Shown here in pieces: positions 36,401 through 48,400 of a stretch of DNA of 64,000 nt; positions within the stretch are counted from its first letter, which is position 1, and every line of letters starts with the position of its first letter. Source of the stretch: Cyprinodon diabolis. Taxonomy: Eukaryota; Chordata; Actinopteri; Cyprinodontiformes; Cyprinodontidae. The notes under the pieces are model-generated. The model was not told the DNA's origin. It searched no databases and was given only the letters and a program-made list of their open reading frames with translations. The DNA lies in assembly GCA_030533445.1 (NCBI GenBank), contig CM060071.1, forward strand, positions 2,455,520 through 2,519,519. Reading direction: 5' to 3'. The translations under genes and the position numbers were made by a program.

Positions 36401-39400
36401 AATTTAGTGCTACTTGGTCCCCAATGGAATTTACCACTGGGAACCTACTAGCACTAAGTTGCTAACTGGTTAGCAAGATGCTTCCGACAAACCAGCCACG
36501 ACCAAATGCTTGCAAATCTTCCGCCACAACAATCCCGCCCTTTGATAATCGACCAATCACATTCACTTTATTCACTCGTGTAAAGTCGGGAACCACTCGG
36601 GAGAATTCGGAAATGCCGCGGTTGGAACGGCCGCTTCCATACAACTTTTAATAACAATCGGTCCATGTCTGAATCAAGCACCTAAAATAAAAAAAATAAA
36701 AAAGTCCTTCATAAAAATTTGTTCCAAGCAAGGAAGAGACACTGTGGAGTGCTCCAACTTCTCGTCTATCCTGATTCATCCACTTTAAAGCAGCTGCAGA
36801 TCCTTAGCAAATTAAATAAGCAGACACCATCTTTATGGGAACTGAAGCAAAAAGCTGCGACACAACGTGAAAGCATAGCTGTATCGTAATCCAGGAAAAC
36901 TTCAGCAGCTTTCCGTAACCAAACAACTGCTCCAACTCTGCCGTTCTCAAGTACTAAGTACTGATGGAGGAATGGCAGTGTTTGTTTTAAAAATAAAAAC
37001 TATTTTATGCGGGCCACATAGAAATTATTACATTGATCATGAGAAGGTAAAGATACTATTGGTAACGTCAATATTGTTTTACCTTCAATCTAACATGGTG
37101 TGTTATTACGACTGTCATTTAATTCAACATTTTAAAGATGTGATAACTTTCCTGTGATGCAGACTCATACGATCTGGCTAAATGTTCATCGATAAACCAC
37201 AGAATTAAAGAGCAGACCTAGAAGAACAGAGGATGGTGAAAAACGATGCACACATTGGTACCTGAAAATAAACATTTTATGTTAAACACGGTGAGACGTT
37301 CAGTGATGTGAGCAGCGACTAACTAGAAATATTCAGGCTGGTCACAGTTGAAGGAACCATCCTGAATACCTGTCTGTCTTTGTTAATGGGCTGTCGCTCT
37401 CCTGCCAGATGGCAGCAGCTTTAGAGGATTGCAGAGGATCGATTCTGCAGATTTGACTCCTTTTTTCCTCAAAGCCCATTAATTTAAATCCAGTTGAAAC
37501 ATTTGCTGTAGAGCATTTATTTTACTGTCCTTTTTAAGTGCCCGACTCAACTTGTTTTTGTCTTTGGCTAAGCTTCCAGTAGCAGGATACCATGTTAAGA
37601 TAGGACACTTTAAATAAGTGCCTTCAACACTAATTGTAATTTTATTAAAGATTATTGGGCTTCCTTAAAAAAGAGAATCTCTCCAACCTTTCTATAAGCA
37701 GTCAGCGTTTAAAATTTAATCAAGCATTTAAGCTCTTTTTTTGTCTAAACTGCTGTTAGGTGTTTAAAGTAAAGGATTTGCTTAACTTCCTGCCCCCTCG
37801 TGGCAGAAGGTCTGACATTTGCTGATTCCAGCCGTCCACCCAGACATGACCATATGGTGACACTGAGATCCACAAAGTTTTCCTAAAACCTGGAAAGCTG
37901 GTCAATGTCCTGAAAGTGGGACCAGGGACCAACAGTATGTCATCATGATGAGAGGTTCCTGCTTTTGAAATGACACAACCCTGTTAAATGCCTGTGTTCA
38001 AGACTCTGCATTTAGATAGGACACTATCAACAGCCGTTACCACAGCACAGGATGGCTGCTGACATTTCGCTCTATGAGGTGCTTTAAAAGAACGTCTGGC
38101 AGGACGGTAGTCCATGAAAATAACAAAAAGAGGCATCCTGTACCGCTGGATAAGCCCTTCAGGAAAACAGCATGAGGTCCAGGTTAACTGTTATGGACCT
38201 GAGTTACTTAGCAGCATCTGGTGGAATAAAGCTGCTGATGAGAAAGCTCTCAAATTAATTCAATTCAATTCAGTTTATTTATATAGTGCCAGTTCACAAC
38301 ACGTCATCCCAAGGCACTTTACAGTTCACCAGATCATCCAGTTAGATTGATTCAAAGTTTTCTATCTAAGGAAAACCAGCTGATTGCATCGACTCATTGA
38401 CTCTTCAGCAATCCCTCACACTAAGCATGCTTGTAGCGACAGTGGAGAGGAAAAACTCCCTTTTAATAGGAAGAAACCTCCAGCAGAACCAGGCTCAGTG
38501 TGAGCGGCCATCTGCTGAGGCCGACTGGGGTTCAAGGAGACAGAAGCAGAGATACAGAAAGCAGCTGTAAAAGGCGGCCCCGTCCAGGAAACACACAGCC
38601 AGGCAGACGAGCTCCGAGCCAGCTCCCATGTCAGAGGATGAAGAGAGCACATCCAGTTAGTCACAGTCAGAGAAACAGGACTACACTGAAAAACAGGCTG
38701 ATCTCCAACATCTATAAACAAAGGTGTTGATGGCAGCAGCACAGCTGATATTTCTCTCCAGGATGGAGTCACAGCCAAACAGGAACAGACCAGATGAAGC
38801 TACTATGAGAAAAAGCAGAGAGAGCAGAACGTTAGAGATTGAACTAATAGATTCTGCAGAGTGGGAGAATAGAGATAGAATGATGAAATAGGGGTCCCTA
38901 TGTCCTCCAGCAGTCTAAGCCTATAGCAGCATAACTATAGAGATAGCTCAGGATAACCTGAGCCACCCTAACTATAAGCTTTATCAAAAAGGAAAGTTTT
39001 AAGCCTAGCCTTAAAAGTAGACAGGGTGTCTGCCTCACGGACTAAAACTGGTAGTTGGTTCCACAGGAGAGGAGCCTGATAACTAAAAGATCTGCCTCCC
39101 ATTCTACTTTTAGAAATTCTAGGAACCACTAGTAAACCTGCAGATTGAAATTACTGCTTAAGAGCTAACTCTATTCTGTAGGAGGGGACCGTCTGGGAAA
39201 GGACAGGTCTTCACTAACTGGTACCATCTCAAACCCACTCAAATTGTCTAGGTTAGTATAAAATGTTTTCAAATATTTAGTTCTTCTCCATTATTAAATC
39301 TTATTTAGGTTAAATATTATTGAGTTCCACAAAGTTTTGATACAGAAAAGTCATTCAAATTTATCAACATTTTAGATAGTAACTGTTACTTTGCATAGTA

Positions 39401-42400
39401 ACTAGATATGTTGATTGGGAAGTATTTGCGTTACTGACTTGTTTTTGGGAGTAACTAGCAACTGTTGCTAGATGCTTGATTTTTAGGTAACTACCCAACT
39501 TGTGATATGATACGTGTTATGATGCAATATTATTACGATATTGCATTATCACTATATATTCCAAAATTTTTTCAAGCTATCAAATTAAATGTATCAATAA
39601 AAAAAGCAGGTGCTGTATATGTTCGTCAGAAGATATTGATCATTTAGTTATTCTGGTATCCATGTTGTTTGGGGTTTGAGTCAGTCCGTGTCTTCTACTG
39701 GGACTGCCTCAGCTACAGATATGGCGCTGTGCTGCACAGCAAAAGGGCTCCATGGCGCTATCGACCAGAGTGGCGGTGCAGAGGTCGCCTATTTTCCCTC
39801 ATTGTTTTAGGTAAAAATATATAATGGGAAGTAAAACATTGATATTATATCAGTCAGCAGAAAATCACAATATATCGGCAAAATTGATTTTTGATTTTTC
39901 CCACACACCTACCTAGGGCTGGGCGATATGAAGAAAATCTAATATGACGATGTATTTGGGCTATAATTGCTGTATAAAGTATTTGGGGAAAAATAAAACT
40001 GTCAGTGAAACAGAGGCAGAAGGCTTAATGTCGTCATGTAAATTTGTGCTCAATGGTTGCGATAGTCATTCTACTATAGTGCGTGGGGAAACTCGAGATA
40101 CGTTGAGTATATTCGATGGCCCATGCCCTGATCCAGGTTCTGACCTGGGTTCTGGCTCATGTTCGCTTTCTGTGTCTGCAGAAACTCCAGGAGGAGGCTT
40201 TTCCTCGGAAAGAGGAGCTGAAGAAACGTCTTCAGGAGAAGTACAGCAGGGAGCACTCAGAGTACCTCAGGGTGCATGGTTTTATTTTTTTGGGTCGGGG
40301 GGAAGGAAGTTAAGTTAAATTGTGGATTAGGGTGTGAATTGTGCTAAGGTTAGCTTTAGGGTCAGCTCTAAATCCAGCTGTTTCCTCAGAGCCAGTCGGT
40401 GGCGGTGGATGGGTGTGGTCAGCGGCTGCAGCGGCTCACCTTGTTGGAGGAAGACAGGCGGCGCATCCTGCTGCTGGAGGAGGAGAAGCAGCGAGTAGCC
40501 GCACTCCGACGGATGCAGATCGAGTCGGAGCAGTTCCGCTACTTTGAGGACCAGCTGAGACGTCAGGAGCTGGCTAATAAAAAGGAGGAGGCGAAGCTAA
40601 AGGTGCTGTATGTGGTGGACCAAAATATATAAATAATATTGATAAATAAATACATAGAAATAAATAGATGCACCATGAAATAAGATGTCATATTTATTAT
40701 TTAATGTCAAAGATTTTCCAAACATTAGAGACATTAAATTATATTAAAAAAAAAAAACAAAATGTAACAATTAAAAGGGAGAGTACTGGCTCAACCAGAA
40801 ATGAAACAAATATTTCAGACCTTCTCAGAAACATGTCTATCTAGCTTGAAAGGATCAGATCCGCCGCTGAATAACTCAGGTGACCCAGAGCGTTTCTCTA
40901 CAGCCGCCGGAGCTTCCCTGAAACACCAGAGCAAACTAACAAAACAGGTCTGACCATTATCTGATCTAGGCCTGAAACGATTGGATTAATCCTGATTAAT
41001 CGATTATTGAAATAATCATCAACTAATTTAGAAATCAGATACTCATGAACAGGAGTGTAGTCTAAAACATGTATTTAGCTGACAGAGCAACAGAAAATAT
41101 ACCAAAATGTTGTTTAGTAATAAATATTTTATCTTTAAGATAAAAAATTCCGTTACTCGAAGAGCTCTATCCAGAACTCCTCAAGGGGAGAAGTATTAGT
41201 TGCAGCTTTTTAAAAATATTGTACAAAGTCTTCTTTAGGGAACCTTTGGCTATCTGATTATTAATCGAAAATATAAACAGATTAATCGTTCTGCAAAATA
41301 CTTGTTAGTTTCAACCTAAACCTCATCAGACATATTATACTACAGCGCTGAAAATTTCCTCGTTTTTACCAGAAAATTCCACTAGGCCACTAACACCTCA
41401 GTTACAGGTCTAGTGCCCCTAGTGGCTAAAAGTTAGTATTGCTTTAATTATTTATTATTATAATTATCCATTGAATATAAAAAAAATGATATAATTATCC
41501 TTACTTCTGATTCATAAACAAATGGAAAGGAAAGTGTTTCATGTATTAAAGGGGTCTAGAGTCTTCTCTGCAGGCTGAAATATTTAGGGACCTGTGCTGT
41601 AGCGTGCAGTTCTTACCTCTCTGTGGTCATTTACAGTGCAGCATAGTGATCTCTGTACTAAACGGTTCTACTCTGTGCATAGTCTGTTATACTGTGTAGT
41701 GGTTTTATGGGGTTATGTACTGGATGTTGTGGTTTCTCCTGCAGGAGCAGACTAAAGTGCCTGAGGTCACAGATGGCTGCTGTCCATCCAAGCAACCAAT
41801 CAAAAGCCGCGCACATTTTCAGGGGGTGGATCCGAGCAAGAACCGGCCGTCTGTGACCATGAACCAACCAGTTGCCGCCTTAGCAGCAGTACACAGTGAG
41901 TAGAAGCAGCTGCACAGCTAGACCTGTCTGATGGCATGCTGGTTCACGATCAGACCTGCAGCTTTGGTTCCATGGCCATCAGAGACTCGTAGCTCCGAGG
42001 CCTTGGTGTGAGTTTGATTCTTCTGTGCAGGTCAGAGGGTGGAGGGTCTGAGGCGGGTGGTGATCCCCAGAGACCTGACATACCGGTTCCTCCTGCTGGC
42101 TGACTCCAACACAGCCAGAGGAATAGAAACCTGTGGCGTCCTCTGCGGGCGGTTGGTGAGTTTTCGGGTTTCACAGAGGGGAAAAAAAAAAAAAAAAAAA
42201 GGCCACAGAAGCAGAACTTGTTCCTCTGAATGTTTGTCTCTCAGACCCACAATGAGTTCCTGCTGACGCATGTGGTGATCCCAAAGCAATCAGCCGGACC
42301 AGATTTCTGTGACATGGAGAACGTGGAGGAGCTATTCGGCTTCCAGGATCAACAGAACCTGCTGACTCTGGGCTGGATCCACGTATGACGACGCGTCACA

Positions 42401-45400
42401 CCACACATTCTAGAGCTTTAGTTCTGGAGCCGGAGGTGGAGGTCAGCTCTTATGTGTCGAGTTGTCACATCGAGAGTTGGTTTTCGCTCACATCCACTCA
42501 GCCCTGATGGGGGTGGGGTAAAATAACTACGTTGTTCTTTGCCTCCCCTTCATTTACATCAGCTTATATCGCCATGACAACAGCACCTGTGATCCAGCAA
42601 CAGATGGGAGAAGTGAGGCAGGGACAGAGATGGGAACAGATGGAGAGAAGTCTCACTCTTTAATGGTTTTAGTTCAGTTTATCTAAAAGATGCCAAGATC
42701 CATATGTGGAAAATACGTCATATAAAGAGATTCGGTTAATTCCACTCCAAAAATCATAACATTTATAATGGATCGTTTAAAGCCAGCTGGTGAGACAGGA
42801 GGTCATTCTCATTGCAGTCGGTTTCAACCCTGTTCCATTCGCTGCTGCACATGGCTCTACTGCACAAGGTTGAACCTGCTAAATTCTGTATGCAGTGAAT
42901 TTTGTTCCATTATTGTTGCAAACAAATAATGCATTTTGGGGCGTGACTTAGTGGCGCAGACCCATCTATGGAGGACTTAGTCCTTGACATGGCCTGTGGT
43001 CCCTTACCGCATGTCTCTCCCCCTCTCCTGTTCTACCTTTCCTGTCTGCCCACTTTACAATAAACGAGCCATTAGTGTTGTAAAAACCTCAAAAATAAAA
43101 AAAGGCACATTTTATAAAAAGAAATTTGAAAAAACACTTTCAGTTAATTAAAATTTGAAAAACAAATTGCAATTCCAGAAATTAAACTTTGAAATGTTTT
43201 AATGATAAAAAATGTTTTGAGATTAACTTACCTGTTTTATCACATTAAATTTTAAGTTTTTTTTCTAATTTTTCATATATTTGTTTATTTTATATTTTAC
43301 TTTTCAAATTTTTATTGTTTTAAATTTAGTTTTACGAATGGCCTGTTCAAATTGCATTTCACAGATCATCCTTTTTGCCCCGTTAAACCCAATAAAAGCT
43401 CTAATTCTTGTCCAATAGTGTTGACATCCATTCAGACAAATACAAATACATCTTTGGTTCTCACTTTAGAGGAAAGCTCGTCCCCAGAAGTGGAGAGAAG
43501 GTGATCTGAAAACCACAATTTAAAAATGATTAAATTAGGTAAAATTCAATCTGAAAAGCAGAAATTTAAAACAAATATTAAACGTATAATAACTGTTTAA
43601 AAAATATATATAAATATATATATATTCACTCCATACATTTCCATAGAATCTGTTTCGGCTGTTGCTTTATAGCTGCGTTCACACCAAACACGTTTTGTGA
43701 GGAAAAAGCCTCTGATTTAGATGCAAAGTCTATGGATGATGGCGTCAATCAGCGCACCCGGGTGTTCTGACGTGTGAGCATCGCTTATCCGAGCATCGGA
43801 CGCTGGAGTTCCAACAATTTTACCTTTGCTGCTCGATACCGGAGCATAAACCAATTGGAAAAGCTGATACAGGAGTTTGTCTGGGAAGATGGACACTATA
43901 TGCAAGCTGTTATTGTTTCTGGTACTTGCAGTTTTTCCCACCAACCTTAAAAACTCTTTATATTGTTTTACATTTTGTTATTTGGTACTTGTAACGGTAT
44001 AATGACGATAAAGTTGAATTCTATTCTAGTTTATTCCAGATGTTGCGAACAGCAGAAGGAAATCCCTCACAGACTGCTGAGAGCTTTCAGTGGGGATTCC
44101 CAGTGCTGCCAGTGTTCTGTCAAATGAGCATACCCCATCAGACCAGCAAACCCATTGTCAATACCAGTTTATCCCTAAATACTGTTTAAACTACCTCAAT
44201 AAGCGTGTATCCCTTTAGTCATGTACAAAATAACTTTTTCATTACTTACTTTTTGATGTTTTTTGAAGCATATGGCAATCTGACAATGAATAGTTTGTTT
44301 TTTTTGTACAAAACTAAAGGGATAAATTCAAATCTGATGTCTTTTGCATGCGTATTGAGTATGGGTATGTTGTTCTGACAGAACACCGGCCAGCTCTGGA
44401 GGTCTGACTCTCCGACCAAGAACTGCACGTTTTAGCAATCCTGATGAACTGACTGCACAGCTGGGGTTTTGAGGTGGACTTTCTTGCTTGAAAATATGTT
44501 AAAACTCTCTCTCCAACTTATCAAAGTAGATGAGGTACTCGCTAGCTACAGAATGTAGCTACAGAACAGAGCAGACGCTCACTCAAAATGCTTTCTATGT
44601 AAACGCAGCTTTAGCCCCGCCTCCACCCGTCAGTGTTTTGACCGTCAGTAAGTGCATTCCACATGGGCTAGTGCTGTGCGGATCTGATCAGTTTGGTACC
44701 AGCCGGGCAGATCCCTATCTGACTTGCTCCCGTCTGCATCTGATGGCTTGAGCACGTGTTTCAGTTGCTCATGTCTTGTCAATAAAAACGCCTCCACATG
44801 GCCTCCCCACCCTTTTAGTTTGTCAAAAATATGCTAGAAATTAATTCTTCAAGTATTTGTTCATATTGGGCTTAAGCTGATGAAGATTCTCAGTCATTCA
44901 GGTCATAGTCATTCTGTAAAAGTTTAAAAAAAATTCCTCTGGACTTGGTTTCCAAGATTTGAAGACGTTTCGCCACCTCTCCAGGAAGCTTTCTCAATTC
45001 AAATGTCTGTTTGAGAAACATTTGAATTGAGAAAGCTTCCTGGAGAGGTGGCGAAACGTCTTCAAATCTTGGAAACCAAGTCCAGTTGATTTTTTTGAAC
45101 TTTTACGGAAAAATTGGGCTTAACAAGCTTTTTAGATCGAGGCTATTTTCACAAATAAAATGTATGCAATATTAGGCTATGCTGTAATTCTTTAAGGCAG
45201 GGATGTGAAACTGGTTCCAGAAAGGGCCATGTGGCTGCAGGTTTTCTTTCCAACCAAGCAATAGCACACCAGGCTCTAGTCATCTCATCAAGTCATCATG
45301 TTCAGATTGGACTCACTTGATGAGATGACTGGAGTCTGGTTTGCTATTGCTTGGTTGGAATGAAAACCTGCAGCCACACGGCCCTTCCTGGAACCAGTTT

Positions 45401-48400
45401 GACACCCCTGCTTTAAGACCTTGTGTTGTAACTTGTTGCCTTAATAAAAGGCTAATTGCTGATTGTGGTCGAATATAAGACCAATAATACAGGCTATTCA
45501 GAAGGCTAACATGTTCTTTTTATTTTCCTGGGTTTTGGTTTGTAACCATAGATACATTTCTGTTCGACCCGGTCTGTTTATGGTACTTCAAATGATCTCC
45601 ATTAAGCTTAACTTTTACACTACTTAAGGTCAAACCTGCTGGTTTCTCTTCACCTCACATTTTAGCCAAGAGTAGCTCCCCTTTGTACCGCCTCCTCAGA
45701 GGAAGGGGAAAAAAGCCAGGCAGGGAAAAAAGGGATGGAGAGAGCGGTTAACCCTGCAGCAGCTCTTCCTGCTCACTGAGGCATAGTTTAGAAATTGTTC
45801 TCAATCTTCTGCTCAGTAAAATCTGAGGACAGCCAGATCTGTTTTCTTTATTGATGTCAGTCTCGAGTTAGTCTGCTCGGCACAGCTTCGACCTTTTTGA
45901 AGCAAAAGTGTCGCTGAGTGTTTTGAGTGTACCTCAGCCATGTGACCACTTTGAGCGAGGCCTCATTATGTCATACACTGTGTTGAGCTTTACAGTAAAT
46001 TCAAATAATCTTGGCGTTTCAATGCTACTGAAGTATTTAAATGCAGCAGAATCGTGGCTCTAACCACGGGTTTTCCATTTACAGTCTTATTTAAAGAGGG
46101 AAAGAAATTTTATATTTAAGTCTAATTTGGAACTGATTCAGAATAGTTTGCTACATGCACATAGTTAAAAAATAGACAGAAACAAAAACACGCATACATT
46201 ACAGACACATCTATACCCCCCACAGTCATCCACTGATTAATTTATAACAGATATTTTTTCACACGGCACATCTAAACAGCTTTTGATGCTTCTCCTTTAA
46301 TATGATCATCTTTATTTGTCAGAACCACAGCAGGAACATGGGGAACTTTGGGAACTATATGGCAGTAGAGTTGGTTTGAATAATTTAAGCTATCAGAATT
46401 ACTTAAAGGACAATTTATTAATGTGTTCAAATCATTGTAGGTGCAGCCCACTCACATATTTGGCAGCACTAGCCGAGAAAAGTCCTAATTTTGGCCAGTT
46501 GTGTCAAATTGGTTCATTGGTTCTTGGGGCTGTGAAATTGCCGTCCCTAGTTTTCTCACCCCGACCAGGAACGGGTGTTTTGTGCCTCTAGTTCTATTTC
46601 CTCCCTACTGACTGCCAGAGGGCTATGCTAAAAGCACTGAATGTTCCCTTTGCGTATCCGCTGTTTGGGTAATTATACCAACAGAGTCACAGTGGCTCTG
46701 TTCCTTACTACTACTTGCGTTCGATTTGCCTTGTATAGCATAAGCTTTTGAGGTTTTTGGGCCATACTTTCCTTGGTTCCTGGTTGCTGGACGCCATGTC
46801 GCCTAATGGCTGAAGCTGCAGTAATTTCGCCCTCCTAGGGCCCGTCCATCCATTTTTGATCTGAAGGAGCTCAATCAGTACCTAAGGTATTTCCATTCAC
46901 ATGCTGACGAAATCAGCAGTTAAGGGAGTTGTGAAAGGACGCTAGTCTACATCAATTGATCTGACAAACACCTACTTTCATGTACCTATTGAGGCAGAAC
47001 ATCACCGTTTCTCAGGTTTGCCCAACAGGGTCAACATTAGGGTGTTTCCGTTTTGCCAGCTATTTTGCTGAGGGTGAGAAGCAGCCCTCTCTCCTCTGCA
47101 GACGTCAGGCATCAGGGTTCTTCTGGACCTGGATGACTTGCTGCTTCTTGCTGCCTGTCCTTTCACATTTGGGCCTCAAGGTGGGCAGGGTTTGGTAGAG
47201 GTTCGAGGAGCCAAATGCAGAGCCTGAGAGGCAGAAGTGTGTTCTTGCAGTCTTTAATTAATGAATGAAGGCAGGTAACAGGGGCAGGAATCCACAATCC
47301 AACTGAAAATGTAAAACTTAACCAGAACCATGGAGACATCAGGGGAAAAGAGCACCTGGAGTCAGGGAAAGGCCCGGACAGATGAGGTAAGAGAAGGAGC
47401 CAGCACCGAGGAACTGCACAAGGAGAGCATTTCTGGGAAACTGAACAAAGAGAGGACTAACAAGCTGATTGGGAGCAGGTGTGAAGGGAGGAGTCTAGAA
47501 AGGAGCTTGGGAAAAAGACACCAACACAAGAGGGCAATAGAGGGCAACAAATAAGAACCTAAGAACTTAAATATATCCACACAACAAAGTAGGAATTAAA
47601 CTAATAAAACTAGAAAACATGGAGCAAAGTAAAACTGAATACTCAAAAGAAAACCTAACGGAACCAACATGTGACACAAGGTCAATTGGTGAAGAGCTGC
47701 CTTGTTCTATCTCACATATCCACTTTTCTCGGGGTGCAGTCGGACCTGTCAACCATGTTGGCTCATATGTCTGTTCACATGGTGGGCAACATACTCAAGC
47801 TAGTCAGTCGATTCAGGCTGGGGAGGAGGTTTTCCTATGTCACTTTACTGCAGATGCAGGGCAAACTGACTTCTGTCACTTCTGGTGCCCTTGGGTTTGC
47901 TCTTTCTGCGCCCTTTTCAAAGGTGGCTCAACAGCTTTTGTGTGGAAACCATCCTGCAAAGGCATTACAGACTCACAGTGATGTGGATGTGCTTTCATGC
48001 TCTCAAAACATTGTTGATGACCCGTTGTTTTTCAAACCCTGTCTGTGCCTACTGTGCCAACGCTCTGACCAATGAGCGCAACTGACTGTGACGTAGGAAG
48101 CACGACAGGAAGCTGGTGGGGGAGTGTAAACAAACAACTTTTCCGTAAGACAGCGAATACGTCCAGCTCCGCTGGCTAACTTCGGAAATAGATTTTTTAG
48201 TTACGCATTTAATCGGTAAATGGACCATATATTGACGCTTTAAAGTATATATATATATATATTCTATAAATATATTCTCGCCTCAAATGATCTTAAAACG
48301 TACTTTTATTGAACAACAGCAACAGAAAGAGAACTTTTAACTTTCAATCGAGCGCCCTATTGAAAGCTGCAGTGCATGCTACTGTTGTGCTTTCTCCAGC

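Noticed and set aside
38416..38778. 120-codon minus-strand frame with a relative at 55422-55757
   Set aside because: Both lie inside copies of the same interspersed repeat and differ by gaps. Similarity is due to the repeat, not a protein family.
47330..47554. 74-codon frame [12 protein letters not shown]... as a gene
   Set aside because: It lies wholly inside the LTR-like insertion and has no splice or homology support.
46830..48010. Endogenous retrovirus
   Set aside because: The reverse transcriptase motifs fit a DIRS-like element. No gag, protease or envelope reading was seen, and the LTR-like block is solo and in the opposite orientation.
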